A DNA stretch of 64,000 bases from Microcoleus sp. FACHB-831 (GCF_014695585.1 NZ_JACJON010000077.1:62001-126000); one strand, 5' to 3'; shown: positions 1 through 9,108, counted from the first letter of the stretch. A program made the numbers and translations. Notes: generated from the sequence alone by a model not told the origin.

Positions 1-59
1 ACGGCCAAGCCGTCATCAAAGCACGGAGAAAGAAGGGACGTTATCGGCTGGCAGTTTAG
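1..59 (+). CDS. rpmH: 50S ribosomal protein L34, C-terminal end (partial)
   Basis: The window opens inside a gene. Reading from base 3, the frame gives GQAVIKARRKKGRYRLAV and a TAG at 57-59. This is the basic C-terminus typical of ribosomal protein L34, a small protein of the large subunit. Only the last 18 codons are present and the start lies outside the window. It is followed after 30 bases by rnpA, the usual bacterial rpmH-rnpA order, which supports the call despite the short length. Confidence 0.9.
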   Translation, partial: GQAVIKARRKKGRYRLAV

Positions 60-89
60 CCAGAGTTGATATGGTAATGGCAGCTTACC

Positions 90-554
90 GTGGCATTGCC
101 TAAAGTAAATCGACTCAGGCGACGGCAAGATTTTCAGGCCGTGTATAAAAGGGGCATTCGTCGCAAAGCCCCTAATTTGACTTTATACGGTCTGCGTGCT
201 AATGCTGGAGGGAAACGTGATGGCGGCTTCCCCCCGTCTTTAGCAGGAGGGAAAACAGACTTAAAATCCGAGGCTACAGAGGGTAATAAACCCCGATTAA
301 AATCATCAGCTCTTGGTACGAATGCGACGCTAATTGGCATTTCTATAAGCCAAAAAGTGAGCAAAAAGGCAACAGTGAGGAATCGGATCAAGCGACAGAT
401 TCGGGCAGCCGCGCGATCGCTATTGCCCCGCCTAAAGCCAGGATGGCTGTTGGTAGTAGTAGTAGGACAGAAAGCTCCAGAGTGCGATTATGCTCAACTT
501 TTGGGACAATTAGAGCAGTTGTTGGTAGAAGCAGAGGTATTAAATGGGAATTAA
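90..554 (+). CDS. rnpA: Ribonuclease P protein component
   Basis: This is the protein subunit of RNase P, which helps the RNA subunit remove 5' leaders from pre-tRNAs. The start used is GTG at 90. The N-terminus (residues ~4-25, LPKVNRLRRRQDFQAVYKRG) and the family signature RNRIKRQIR near residue 98 are clear. At 154 residues it is longer than the usual ~115-125. The extra length is a low-complexity, Gly/Lys-rich insert of roughly 35-40 residues (about 38-78) between the first strands and the GISISQKVSKKA segment. It lies between rpmH and a PH-domain gene whose start overlaps its stop by 11 bases, so the block is probably co-transcribed. Confidence 0.95.
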   Translation: MALPKVNRLRRRQDFQAVYKRGIRRKAPNLTLYGLRANAGGKRDGGFPPSLAGGKTDLKSEATEGNKPRLKSSALGTNATLIGISISQKVSKKATVRNRIKRQIRAAARSLLPRLKPGWLLVVVVGQKAPECDYAQLLGQLEQLLVEAEVLNGN

Positions 555-933
555 AGAGGAAACTTTTTATGAAGGTGGCCCCCACGTTGGCGATCTGATA
601 ATCAATATCCTGCTGGGATTCACAGTGATTTGTTTGCCTCTAACAGTGGGATCGATTGTGAGAGCGCTTTGGCTGCGCTACCGCATCACAAATCGTCGCA
701 TCTCGGTAACGGGTGGTTGGATGGGGCGCGATCGCACCGACATCATCTACTCCGAAATTGTTAAGGCAGTCAAAATCCCCAGAGGCTTCGGCGCCTGGGG
801 AGACATGGTACTTACCCTGCGCGATGGCAGTCGTCTGGAGCTAAGATCCGTTCCTAATTTCCGGGAAATTTATTCCTACATAGAGGAGCAAGTCGCTGCC
901 AGAACAGGTAAAACCAGCGGCTTCCAAAAGTAA
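544..933 (+). CDS. PH-domain (bPH2-type) membrane protein
   Basis: A 129-residue protein with one or two hydrophobic stretches near the N-terminus (residues ~15-42), followed by a short beta-rich domain. The segment RYRITNRRISVTGGWMGRDR is typical of bacterial pleckstrin-homology (YdbS/YdbT-like) domains. The start overlaps the rnpA stop by 11 bases, suggesting translational coupling. Its place between rnpA and yidC recurs in cyanobacteria, which suggests a role linked to membrane protein biogenesis, but no biochemical function can be read from the sequence. Confidence 0.8.
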   Translation: MGIKEETFYEGGPHVGDLIINILLGFTVICLPLTVGSIVRALWLRYRITNRRISVTGGWMGRDRTDIIYSEIVKAVKIPRGFGAWGDMVLTLRDGSRLELRSVPNFREIYSYIEEQVAARTGKTSGFQK

Positions 934-1065
934 TAAAGTCTCTGCCACCATAAAGGCTGTCTTGCACAAAGCTGCCATTGGTGGCTTTGCATGACACCTA
1001 GATGTAACAAGATTCGATACATTAGATTAAGAAAACTTTACAGCGCCTAGCGGGACTAGGAACGA

Positions 1066-2229
1066 ATGGACTTTGGTATCTCGTTTCTCTCCAATAACGT
1101 CATGCTGCCGATCCTGGATTTTTTCTACGGGATCGTGCCCAGCTATGGTCTCGCCATCGTGGCGTTGACACTCGTGATTCGCTTTGCCCTCTATCCCCTC
1201 AGCGCTGGCTCCATTCGCAACATGAGGCGAATGAAAATCGCCCAACCGTTGATGCAAAAGCGAGTCAAAGAAATACAAGAGCGCTACAAAGACGATCCTG
1301 CTAAACAACAGCAGGAAATGAGCGATGTCTACAAAGAATTTGGCAACCCACTAGCAGGATGCTTCCCCGTCCTGCTGCAAATGCCAGTCTTATTTGCTCT
1401 ATTCGCCACCTTGCGGGGGTCCCCGTTCTCGGATGTAAACTACAACATCAACCTGCAAATCTTTCCGGCGGAACAAATTGAGCAAATCCAACCGCAAGCC
1501 TTCGCAACACCACCCCAAAACATCTACGTTGCCGATGGCGTTCATGCGCCATTAATAGCCAGTCTGCCAGGAGGCAACAATCTTGGAGTAGGGCAAAAAA
1601 CAAATATCGAATTTCAAACCGTTTCTGGCCAACCCCTGAAAGCCCTTGCTGCCGAATATCCAGATACGAAACTTGCACCGCGTTGGAAGGTGGCCAAAGG
1701 CGAAGATAAGGTTCAACTGAATGAAGATGGGACTATCGTTGCACTCCAACCAGGAGAGGTGACAATTCAAGGAAGTCTTCCAGGACTAGCGTCAGATAAA
1801 GGATTTCTGTTCATTGATGCACTAGGGCGCGTCGGCGCTGTGGATCAAGACGGAACCGTCCACTGGGATATTGTGGGGATGGTGATATTCTTTGGCGTCA
1901 GTTTGTATATCAACCAGCTTCTAAGCGGCAGCAATCAAGATGCAGGTTCAAACCCGCAGCAAGCGGCGCAAGGTACGGTTAACAAAATCACCCCAATAAT
2001 TTTCTCGGGGATGTTTTTGTTCTTCCCGCTACCAGCTGGGGTGCTGATGTACATGGTGATAGCCAACATTTTTCAAACCCTCCAGACATATATTCTGATG
2101 CGGGAGCCGCTGCCAGAAAACCTGCAAAAACTGGTAGAAGTGCAAGAAAAAGAAAAGGCCAAGAACGAAGAAAAAGCAATCCCTTTCGAGCCAAAAGCTT
2201 CTAAGAAAAAAGCTAGAGGGGAATCATGA
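1066..2229 (+). CDS. yidC: Membrane protein insertase YidC/Alb3/Oxa1 family
   Basis: YidC inserts and folds membrane proteins with or without the Sec translocon; in cyanobacteria it also serves thylakoid proteins. The 387-residue product has the conserved order: a TM segment near residues 22-45 followed by the SIRNMRRMK cytosolic loop, a [16 protein letters not shown] segment near 98-113, a non-conserved lumenal or periplasmic loop of ~150 residues, then TM segments near 268-285 and 308-345. The C-terminal tail is rich in Lys and Glu. ATG at 1066 follows CTAGGA. The stop overlaps the next gene as ATGA, so yidC and jag are coupled. Confidence 0.95.
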   Translation: MDFGISFLSNNVMLPILDFFYGIVPSYGLAIVALTLVIRFALYPLSAGSIRNMRRMKIAQPLMQKRVKEIQERYKDDPAKQQQEMSDVYKEFGNPLAGCFPVLLQMPVLFALFATLRGSPFSDVNYNINLQIFPAEQIEQIQPQAFATPPQNIYVADGVHAPLIASLPGGNNLGVGQKTNIEFQTVSGQPLKALAAEYPDTKLAPRWKVAKGEDKVQLNEDGTIVALQPGEVTIQGSLPGLASDKGFLFIDALGRVGAVDQDGTVHWDIVGMVIFFGVSLYINQLLSGSNQDAGSNPQQAAQGTVNKITPIIFSGMFLFFPLPAGVLMYMVIANIFQTLQTYILMREPLPENLQKLVEVQEKEKAKNEEKAIPFEPKASKKKARGES

Positions 2230-2762
2230 GCGATCGCCAAATAGAGCGGGGGCAGCAGTGGCTTGAAGAACTGCTTAAACAGGGACAGTTTAAAACAGGT
2301 GTCAAGGCAGAAAAGCAAGCTTTATATCAACATACGGCAGGCGAAGCTGAACCAGGCGAAAGTGACGGCGACCTACCAGAAGCAGACAGCTACTGGTTGA
2401 CCATCGACGAAACGAAACTGACACCGACACAAATCAATGCCTTGACTGGCCCTTCTGGTGCCACCCTCGATGCCATCCAGTATTTGGCTAATTCTATTCT
2501 CAACTTAGGTCAAGAGCGCGAGCTGCAAGGCTCATACACCATAGAACTCAACGGCTACCGCGTCCGGCGTCTGGCAGAACTCCGCGCTATGGCTCTTGAA
2601 GCCGCAGATACAGTGCGCTCCTCGGGTGAAGAAGTTGAATTGAGATCGCTCTCTTCAGCCGAGCGGCGGATGGTTCATACCTTTTTTCAGGATTGCGACG
2701 ATATAGAAACTTACAGTCGCGGATCTGAACCAGATAGGCGTCTCGTCCTGCGCCTGCGGTAA
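2226..2762 (+). CDS. Jag/KhpB-like KH-R3H RNA-binding protein
   Basis: A 178-residue protein with a KH-like middle ([28 protein letters not shown] is split over residues ~65-95) and a C-terminal R3H domain. The R3H motif is visible as [16 protein letters not shown] with the downstream basic stretch [12 protein letters not shown]. The family binds RNA and is often encoded next to yidC, as here, where the ATG overlaps the yidC stop by four bases. The N-terminal Jag_N domain of Firmicutes is absent, as is common in cyanobacteria. The acidic linker ([15 protein letters not shown]) is likely disordered. Confidence 0.85.
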   Translation: MSDRQIERGQQWLEELLKQGQFKTGVKAEKQALYQHTAGEAEPGESDGDLPEADSYWLTIDETKLTPTQINALTGPSGATLDAIQYLANSILNLGQERELQGSYTIELNGYRVRRLAELRAMALEAADTVRSSGEEVELRSLSSAERRMVHTFFQDCDDIETYSRGSEPDRRLVLRLR

Positions 2763-2831
2763 TTTTAGATTTTAGATTTTAGATTGGAGATAGGGGATTT
2801 ATCCAAAATCAAAAATCTAAAATCCAAAATC
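2761..2831 (+). repeat. AT-rich inverted repeat upstream of the DUF177 gene
   Basis: The first arm is three runs of the unit TTTTAGAT. The second arm, from about 2800, is AATCAAAAATCTAAAATCC. Together they can fold into a long A-T hairpin around GGAGATAGGGGATTT. This is a dispersed cyanobacterial intergenic repeat type; a shorter variant occurs near 52300. It separates jag from the next gene and explains why an apparent TTG start at 2784 inside it should not be used. Confidence 0.6.
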
Positions 2832-2858
2832 ATGTTCGGGAGGAGGGCAAAAGCCATC

Positions 2859-3362
2859 ATGGAAAGTATTCACATTCCTCAACTGACAAAAGCGCCTCAA
2901 AAAACACAGGTAATTGAGGTTGATGAGTTTCTCCCCGACTTGGAAACGCTAACGCCAGTGCGCGGAAGGGTTTCTGTGGCACATAAGGGGAGCTACCTTG
3001 AGGTTTCCGCAACTGCGGAGACGATTATTACCTTAAATTGCCATCGGTGCTTGCAACAGTTCAATCATCGGTTATCGCTCAAAACATCGGAAATGATTTG
3101 GTTAGATGAATCCGCTGACCAACCTGATAATGGCCCGTTAGAACGAGAAACTGCCATTGAAGACTTGGTGGAGGCACTACCACCCCAAGGGTATTTTGAG
3201 CCAGAGGCGTGGCTATACGAACAGATGTGTCTGGCAATTCCTCCACGCCAACTGTGTGACGAAAACTGTCCAGGAATCCAGCCATCTGATAGCGTTGTTT
3301 CAGAACAAACTACGGATCGGCGCTGGGCATCTTTGGCAGATCTTAAAAAGCAGCTTTCCTAA
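2859..3362 (+). CDS. DUF177 (YceD-like) protein
   Basis: A 167-residue soluble protein of the YceD/DUF177 family. Seen directly: an N-terminal beta-rich part, a CxxC pair (CHRC, near residue 60) and C-terminal Cys residues (LCDENCPGI), the conserved cysteine pattern of this family. Relatives are linked to large rRNA accumulation (YceD in plants and bacteria), so a role in ribosome assembly is a reasonable inference. The ATG at 2859 is chosen because AGGAGGG lies 11 bases upstream. ATG at 2832 and TTG at 2784 would start inside a repeat. Confidence 0.8.
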   Translation: MESIHIPQLTKAPQKTQVIEVDEFLPDLETLTPVRGRVSVAHKGSYLEVSATAETIITLNCHRCLQQFNHRLSLKTSEMIWLDESADQPDNGPLERETAIEDLVEALPPQGYFEPEAWLYEQMCLAIPPRQLCDENCPGIQPSDSVVSEQTTDRRWASLADLKKQLS

Positions 3363-3484
3363 AAAGGAAAAAGGCGACCCCCTCCCCCCTTCGCACGGGG
3401 GGAGGCAAAAAAAAGGAAAAAGAAAAAATTTTTATTTTTCCTTTTTACTCTTAATTTTTATTTTTTACTTTTATAACTACTGCC
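3363..3484 (+). terminator. Two hairpins between the DUF177 and Ycf46-like genes
   Basis: A GC-rich stem CCTCCCCCC (3381-3389) pairs with GGGGGGAGG (3397-3405) around a 7-base loop. A second, A-T-rich hairpin follows, in which AAAAGGAAAA (from 3411) pairs with TTTTCCTTTT (to 3446). The second has the shape of an intrinsic terminator followed by further T runs. The first is more like a dispersed C-rich repeat. Together they probably end the rpmH-to-DUF177 transcript. Confidence 0.5.
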
Positions 3485-4999
3485 ATGACATTCAATGATG
3501 AGTTTGAACTGCTAATGCGTGCCCGCTATCCCTTGATTTATATTCCGACGCCGGAAGAAGAGCGAGTGGAAGCAGCGATCGCGCAGTGCGCTCAACGGCT
3601 GGGCAATCGCGCCGTATATATATGGGATTTCGTCGATGGATACCAGGGCAACCCCAACGACGTTGGATTTGGACGCAGAAATCCCCTCCAAGCATTGGAA
3701 TTTGTGGAAAAACTGCCTGCATCGTCAGCAGCAATTTTCATACTGCGCGATTTTCAAAGGTTTCTAGAAGATATCTCAGTATCTAGGAAACTAAGAAACT
3801 TGTCGCGCCGTCTAAAATCCCAGCCGAAAAACCTGGTCATCCTAGCACCTTCTATCGCCATCCCCGCTGACCTCACTGAAGTAAGTACAATTTTGGAGTT
3901 TCCACTGCCTGGAGCGAACGACATTCGCACTGAAGTGGAACGCCTAATTCATGCTACAGGCCAATCGCTTAGCGACAAAGTGTTGGATGAATTGGTGAGA
4001 TCCTGCCAGGGGTTGTCGATGGAACGGATTCGGAGGATTCTGGCAAAGGCGATCGCTACTAGAGGGGAAATACAACCAGAAGATGTTGAGCTAGTTCTCG
4101 AAGAAAAGCGCCAAACAATTCGCCAAACACAAATATTAGATTTCTACCCCGCCAAAGAAAACATTTCTGATATTGGCGGTTTAGATAACCTAAAAGACTG
4201 GCTGCTGCGACGAGGCGGCGCATTTTCCGAACGAGCGCGGCAATATGGGTTGCCTCACCCCAGAGGCTTGCTGCTGGTAGGAATTCAGGGAACTGGGAAA
4301 TCCTTAACCGCAAAAGCGATCGCCCATCACTGGCACTTACCCTTATTGCGTCTTGATGTGGGGCGTCTATTTGCTGGCTTAGTAGGAGAATCGGAATCCC
4401 GCACCAGGCAGATGATTCAGCTTGCAGAAGCCCTGGCTCCCTGCGTGCTGTGGATTGATGAAATTGACAAAGCATTCGCCGGAATTGACAGCAAAGGAGA
4501 CGCAGGCACCACCAGCCGCGTCTTTGGCACCTTTATCACCTGGCTGGCAGAAAAGAAGTCTCCTGTCTTTGTTGTCGCAACAGCCAATAATATCCAAGCA
4601 TTACCTCCGGAAATGCTCCGCAAAGGTCGGTTTGATGAAATATTCTTTGTTGGTTTGCCCAGCCAGGAGGAACGTCGTGCCATTTTTGGTGTACACTTAT
4701 CCAGACTGCGGCCTCACAACTTGAATAGCTACGACTTAGACCGACTCGCCTACGAAACCCCTGATTTTTCTGGGGCAGAAATTGAGCAAACTCTGATTGA
4801 AGCTATGCATATTGGCTTTAGCCAAAATCGAGACTTCTCTACAGACGACATCTTGGAAGCCGCGAGCCAGATTGTGCCCCTAGCTCGCACGGCTCAAGAG
4901 CAGATCGAGTTTTTGCAAAATTGGGCAGCGGCCGGGAAAGCCCGTTTAGCTTCCAGACACAACAATTTAAGCAGTCGCATTCAGCGTCAACTTCAATAA
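3485..4999 (+). CDS. Ycf46-like AAA+ ATPase
   Basis: A 504-residue AAA+ protein. The N-terminal ~200 residues are the Ycf46-type domain (IYIPTPEEERVEAAI near residue 19). The C-terminal half is one AAA module with Walker A GIQGTGKSLTAKA (near residue 265), Walker B CVLWIDEIDKAF (near 320), sensor 1 in VVATANN and an arginine finger in LRKGRFDEIFF. Family members occur in all cyanobacteria and some plastids; links to CO2 use have been proposed, but the substrate is unknown. There is no zinc protease motif, so it is not FtsH. ATG at 3485 is the only good start. Confidence 0.85.
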   Translation: MTFNDEFELLMRARYPLIYIPTPEEERVEAAIAQCAQRLGNRAVYIWDFVDGYQGNPNDVGFGRRNPLQALEFVEKLPASSAAIFILRDFQRFLEDISVSRKLRNLSRRLKSQPKNLVILAPSIAIPADLTEVSTILEFPLPGANDIRTEVERLIHATGQSLSDKVLDELVRSCQGLSMERIRRILAKAIATRGEIQPEDVELVLEEKRQTIRQTQILDFYPAKENISDIGGLDNLKDWLLRRGGAFSERARQYGLPHPRGLLLVGIQGTGKSLTAKAIAHHWHLPLLRLDVGRLFAGLVGESESRTRQMIQLAEALAPCVLWIDEIDKAFAGIDSKGDAGTTSRVFGTFITWLAEKKSPVFVVATANNIQALPPEMLRKGRFDEIFFVGLPSQEERRAIFGVHLSRLRPHNLNSYDLDRLAYETPDFSGAEIEQTLIEAMHIGFSQNRDFSTDDILEAASQIVPLARTAQEQIEFLQNWAAAGKARLASRHNNLSSRIQRQLQ

Positions 5000-5059
5000 T
5001 CCCCCAGACCATCGTCTGTTATCAACTGACAACTAACAACTAACAACTAATAAATATTC

Positions 5060-5575
5060 ATGAGTTTGTCAGGTCTTGCCAAATTTGTTCTAGGTGTTTT
5101 TCTGGCGATCGCCCTTTTGTTGGCTGCAACTGGCGCCACCGCCTTTTACTTTTTAACTAAACTCACAACAGCGCCTGAGAAACCCCTGTTTGCCGAGGAG
5201 CAACCCAAGTCTAAACCCGCTGCCAAAGGCAAAACTGCATCTGTAGCATCAAAATCAACACCCCCTTCCTCCAAAGCCAGCGCTTCAGCCACACCCGAAG
5301 AACCATCCACACCTAAACCGCTAGAACCAGGAGCCTACAAAGGCCGCGTTACCTGGCCCCAAGGCTTGAGTATGCGGGACGAACCAAATTTGGACGCTAA
5401 GAGAGTTGGTGGTATTGGATTCAACGAAACAATTGTGGTCTTACAAGAAAGCGCTGATAAAAAATGGCAGCAGGTGCGCGGGGAAACTGGTGAAGAAAAA
5501 GGTTGGGTCAAAGCTGGGAATATTGAGCGCGTTGACGAAAACGCTGAGAAAGCTAAAACAGAGTCAGCTCAATAG
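5060..5575 (+). CDS. Membrane-anchored SH3-domain protein
   Basis: A 171-residue protein with an uncleaved N-terminal membrane segment (residues ~8-33, very hydrophobic). A Pro/Ser/Lys-rich linker (~40-88) follows, then a bacterial SH3 domain (~95-160: RVTWPQGLSMRDEPNLDAKR, then KGWVKAGN). Such domains usually bind cell-wall peptides on the outer face of the plasma membrane. It precedes, after a 529-base gap, a cluster of peptidoglycan-binding proteins, so a cell-envelope role is consistent. No catalytic domain is present. Confidence 0.75.
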   Translation: MSLSGLAKFVLGVFLAIALLLAATGATAFYFLTKLTTAPEKPLFAEEQPKSKPAAKGKTASVASKSTPPSSKASASATPEEPSTPKPLEPGAYKGRVTWPQGLSMRDEPNLDAKRVGGIGFNETIVVLQESADKKWQQVRGETGEEKGWVKAGNIERVDENAEKAKTESAQ

Positions 5576-6104
5576 CTAATTGCAAATTTGTAATTGTTAA
5601 TTCATCAATCGGTCAACTACTCTAGGGCTTAAACTATTAGCCGCGAGTCATTAACCGATTAAAATTTTATATTTTAAGAAATTTTGATTAATACAAATAT
5701 TTATTTCGGTGGGAACTTAGGTTACACAACCTCATCAACACCATAACTGAAGTAAAACAAAGATTGGTTGCTAGCTCCATCGCGGGTTTGGGGGCTGCTA
5801 AGTTACTTCTTTGGTAATTATTCGAGGTCAAAAACCCACTGATAGATATGGGCATAGCTAGGTTAGGAGTGCAGCGTGTCTGGGTGCAGGGCTACCTATG
5901 CAAAAAAATATTTTTTTGTCAACAGCAAGGTAAGCAATCATTTGTTTAATAAATTCTCGGTAAAACCACGTAACAGAGGGGGGTGAGATGAACTAAAATA
6001 ACTGCAAAACACCAGAAAAAATTGACAAAAAGAGGGATATTGCCGCTCTAGGCGTCCTTCAACAAAAAAGCTGGATTAGGGATTAAAAGTTTTGCAGGAC
6101 AAGC
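5576..6104 (+). promoter_or_regulatory. 529-base gene-free leader with several hairpins
   Basis: No ORF with coding character was seen. The stretch holds inverted repeats: AGGTT-ACAC-AACCT near 5718; GCATAG near 5852 pairing with CTATGC just before a CAAAAAAATATTTTTTTG palindrome near 5900; and several G-rich segments (GGGTTTGGGGGCTG). The layout is more ordered than ordinary spacer and lies directly before four envelope genes. It may be a promoter plus structured leader of the first peptidoglycan-binding gene. A riboswitch class could not be recognised by eye. Confidence 0.35.
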
Positions 6105-6968
6105 ATGGAAACCCTTGCCTATCTTCATCTGGCGTTAGCCTACGAGGAAACACGAGACGCAGTTTCGCCCGATTTGGGGGAGATGCTCGAAAGTCTCAAC
6201 CCGACAAAAGAAACACTATTGGGCGAGAAACTGAAATTCGTTTCAAAACTAAACTGGCGATCGCTCTGTAGCGCTATAGCTATAGTCAGTATGGTTTTAC
6301 CTGCGTCAGCAATACAGAAACAGGACAAAGGTTCTGAAGTAACCGATCTGCAAAATAAGCTGACAGCAGCAGAATACTATGACGGGCCTGTAACGGGATA
6401 CTATGGCAAGTTGACCGAAGCAGCCGTTAAACAGTTTCAAAGTGCCAAGGGGTTAGCGGTAGATGGCGTAGCAGGTGAGGACACCCTAGAGGCGCTACAA
6501 AAACACATTGATGCTATCAGCAAGCGGGTAGTTGTCGTTGGTGTTGCTAAGCGCGGACTGCGATTGGGCGATCGCGGCGAAGAAGTAAAAGATATTCAGC
6601 AAAGGTTGAAAGCTGCTGGTTTTGATCCAGGGCCGATCGATGTGAAATTTGGAGCCAAAACCGCGCAAGCTGTCAGACAGTTTCAGGCAGACAGGGGTTT
6701 AGATGTAGATGGCATTGTGGGTAAAGAAACCTGGTTTGCCTTGGGCTATCTGGGATCTTCAAATTCTCCATACGTGGTAGCAGTAACGCCTTGGACTGGC
6801 GATACGATAAATCAAGTGATGCGCTATGCGCCTGATGCTTATCTGGATGAATCTAAATTTGCGAGTTATATTCATGCAGGAGCATTTCAAAATCAACCCA
6901 ATGCTGAAAGTCAAGCGCAAAAGTTGCGATCGCTGGGGCTTGATGCACGGGTAGTTTACCTAAGATAA
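6105..6968 (+). CDS. Peptidoglycan-binding protein 1 of 4 (two PGB domains, SPOR-like tail)
   Basis: A 287-residue protein. Order: conserved N-terminal peptide METLAYLHLALAYE (1-14), a polar stretch with LNWR, a hydrophobic signal or anchor segment (~54-72, ending in ASA), two PG_binding_1 domains (~76-133 and ~150-212; each has GDRGEEV-type start, an aromatic-rich middle and a QFQ...LxVDGIVG end), and a C-terminal ~65-residue domain with a SPOR-like pattern (YVVAVTPW...AGAF...ARVVYLR). It probably binds cell wall outside the plasma membrane. No hydrolase domain is seen. It is first of four tandem paralogues. Confidence 0.85.
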   Translation: METLAYLHLALAYEETRDAVSPDLGEMLESLNPTKETLLGEKLKFVSKLNWRSLCSAIAIVSMVLPASAIQKQDKGSEVTDLQNKLTAAEYYDGPVTGYYGKLTEAAVKQFQSAKGLAVDGVAGEDTLEALQKHIDAISKRVVVVGVAKRGLRLGDRGEEVKDIQQRLKAAGFDPGPIDVKFGAKTAQAVRQFQADRGLDVDGIVGKETWFALGYLGSSNSPYVVAVTPWTGDTINQVMRYAPDAYLDESKFASYIHAGAFQNQPNAESQAQKLRSLGLDARVVYLR

Positions 6969-7063
6969 ATAGTTGTTTCTTTGTTAAGCCAAACATACCT
7001 ATTAGGCATCTACTTTTGGCTATATAGGGTAAACTGTGTATCAAAAGTAAGCCTAGTAAACCT

Positions 7064-8074
7064 ATGGAAACTCTTGCTTATATTCATATTGCTCTAGCCT
7101 ACGATACATACTCAAACGCAGATGATTCTTCAGCTCACATCTGCTTAGAGAAGAGAATGGCTGGATGTGAGGGTGAGTCTGTACCGCAGAGCCGGAAACA
7201 AGGTTCACAAAATTACTGGCAAAAGCGCTCCCTGCGTGCAGGTATTTACTTACTATCGTTTGCCGTCGGATTTGCGGAGCTTTTGACGGTAAAATCGGCG
7301 ATCGCAGTGCTAAAGCAAGGAGCTAGAGGCGAGGAGGTAAGAACTGTCCAGCATCGCTTGCGCGATTGGGGCTACTTCAAACGTCGTCCCAGCGGTTATT
7401 TTGGCCCATTGACTAGGGATGCTGTAATGCGATTTCAGCAAGAAAATAACCTACCTGTTGATGGAATTGTGGGCGACGAAACCCAAGCATTATTAAACAA
7501 AGACAAGCCAACTCAGAAGGTGAGTTTGAACGCTGCTAGTCTTAGCAATACAAGTGAATTGCAGGCAGGCGATCGCGGCAAAGAAGTAGAACTGCTACAA
7601 GAACTGCTGACAGAACAAGGTTTCGACCCCGGTGGCACAGATGGGGTATTTGGCCCAAAAACCCAGGCTAGTCTCAAACAATTCCAAGAAAATAGGGGTC
7701 TAATCGCTAACGGCATTGCTGAGAAAAATACCCTAGCCGAACTGCGGTTCGACGACTATCGTCAAGCAAAAGCAGCCCAGCAAGAAGAAAGCGATCTTAC
7801 AAAAGCAACGCAAAAAGGTGCAAATTGCCCCCTGTCTCCCAACCGCCCTTTTACCAGAACTTCCTCTAAAAATCCCTATGTAGTTGTAGTACCGGGGAAT
7901 GTAGAGACACTGACTAAAGTGCGCGTGCATGAGCCTGATGCTTTTGTGGATAATGACCCAAAATTGGGGTGCCACGTTAACGCTAGAGAATTTGATGACA
8001 CTGCCAGCGCTGAAAGTCACAGCAAGCTGTTGCAAACACACCAGCTCGATGCTAGGGTGGTTTACTTTAAATAG
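7064..8074 (+). CDS. Peptidoglycan-binding protein 2 of 4
   Basis: A 336-residue paralogue of the preceding gene. The N-terminus is METLAYIHIALAYD, followed by ~45 polar residues, a WQKRSLRAG basic patch and a hydrophobic segment (~62-80). Two PG_binding_1 domains follow (~85-143 and ~170-230), then a linker and a SPOR-like tail (YVVVVPGN...CHVNAREF...ARVVYFK). The gap to the first copy is 95 bases. No Shine-Dalgarno sequence is visible before the ATG, as for the other three copies. A shared promoter ahead of the first copy or separate weak promoters are both possible. Confidence 0.85.
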   Translation: METLAYIHIALAYDTYSNADDSSAHICLEKRMAGCEGESVPQSRKQGSQNYWQKRSLRAGIYLLSFAVGFAELLTVKSAIAVLKQGARGEEVRTVQHRLRDWGYFKRRPSGYFGPLTRDAVMRFQQENNLPVDGIVGDETQALLNKDKPTQKVSLNAASLSNTSELQAGDRGKEVELLQELLTEQGFDPGGTDGVFGPKTQASLKQFQENRGLIANGIAEKNTLAELRFDDYRQAKAAQQEESDLTKATQKGANCPLSPNRPFTRTSSKNPYVVVVPGNVETLTKVRVHEPDAFVDNDPKLGCHVNAREFDDTASAESHSKLLQTHQLDARVVYFK

Positions 8075-8148
8075 ACACTGCATAGTATAGAGCTGTTTGT
8101 TAATAGCGAACGGCTAGGCTAGCTATTAAAAATTGGCCGGGTAAAAAT

Positions 8149-9108
8149 ATGGAAACCTTTGGTTATATTCATCTGGCTTTAGCTTACGAAACAGTAACAG
8201 AAGCCGATATTGTTCCTGTATGGGAGGAGCTGAAACTTTTTGAAAGGCTGAACTGGCGAAAGCTTTCTAGCAGGGCGAGTATTCATTTTCTATCCCTTGC
8301 CGTCGGCCTGTCGCTGTTAGCAATTGCAAGTCAGGCTCTAGCTGGGGTAAAACTTGGCAGTAGAGGTGAGGATGTAAAAGTAGTTCAGCAGCGTTTGCAA
8401 GAGCTGGGGTACTTTAACAGTCGTCCAAATGGCAATTTTGGCTCCCTCACTAGGACAGCAGTTATCCGATTCCAGCGAGATAACGGGCTGACGGCGGATG
8501 GCGAAGTGGGTAGAGAAACCGAAACGGTATTATTTGGTTCGCGTAGACTGCCTCAGATAGATAATTTCGACAGTTTTAGGGATAGCGATAGATTGCTAGG
8601 GCAGAGGCCGATTGAGAGGTTTGACTATGGTAGTCGCAGAAATCTATTACAACGTGGCGATCGCGGTGAGGATGTCAGTTTCCTCCAGCAATTGTTAGCA
8701 AGGCAAGGTTTCTACTATGGCAACATCGATGGGGTATTTGGTTCCCAAACAGAGCAAGGTGTACTGTCGTTCCAGCGGGCTAGGAATCTTTTCCCCGATG
8801 GTATTGCTGAAACAGAAACACTGAGGCAACTGGGTTATACAGGTAATATCGCCCAAGCACGACGCGATCGCTGTCCTACATCGGCATACAGCTTTTTTCC
8901 TAAAAATCGCTATGTAGTGGTAATACCGGGAACGGAAGATCGGCTCAGGCAAGTGCGGGCGTATCAGCCTGATGCTGTTTTGGAGCGGTCAAACTTAGGT
9001 TGCTATGTTAATGCTGGGGAATTTCCCAATCGGCAGCCTGCCGAAAATCTATCGAAGTTTTTACAAGCTTATAAGCTTAATGCTCGGGTAGTATACCGCC
9101 GTCGATAG
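8149..9108 (+). CDS. Peptidoglycan-binding protein 3 of 4
   Basis: A 319-residue paralogue. METFGYIHLALAYE starts the protein, followed by LNWRKLSSRAS at ~37-47 just before the hydrophobic segment (~48-68, ending SQALA). Two PG_binding_1 domains lie at ~70-128 and ~165-225. The C-terminal SPOR-like domain (YVVVIPGTEDRLRQVR...GCYVNAGEF...ARVVYRR) closely matches those of copies 1 and 2. The spacing from copy 2 is 74 bases. The conserved LNWRKLSSRA directly before the membrane segment suggests a positive-inside anchor or an extended signal region. Confidence 0.85.
   Translation: METFGYIHLALAYETVTEADIVPVWEELKLFERLNWRKLSSRASIHFLSLAVGLSLLAIASQALAGVKLGSRGEDVKVVQQRLQELGYFNSRPNGNFGSLTRTAVIRFQRDNGLTADGEVGRETETVLFGSRRLPQIDNFDSFRDSDRLLGQRPIERFDYGSRRNLLQRGDRGEDVSFLQQLLARQGFYYGNIDGVFGSQTEQGVLSFQRARNLFPDGIAETETLRQLGYTGNIAQARRDRCPTSAYSFFPKNRYVVVIPGTEDRLRQVRAYQPDAVLERSNLGCYVNAGEFPNRQPAENLSKFLQAYKLNARVVYRRR

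Noticed and set aside
1-100. Chromosomal origin next to rpmH-rnpA
   Set aside because: No dnaA gene or DnaA-box cluster is visible at this edge; in cyanobacteria rpmH-rnpA does not reliably mark oriC.
5576-6104. Firm call of a c-di-AMP riboswitch
   Set aside because: Only scattered resemblance to the consensus; pairing could not be completed by hand.
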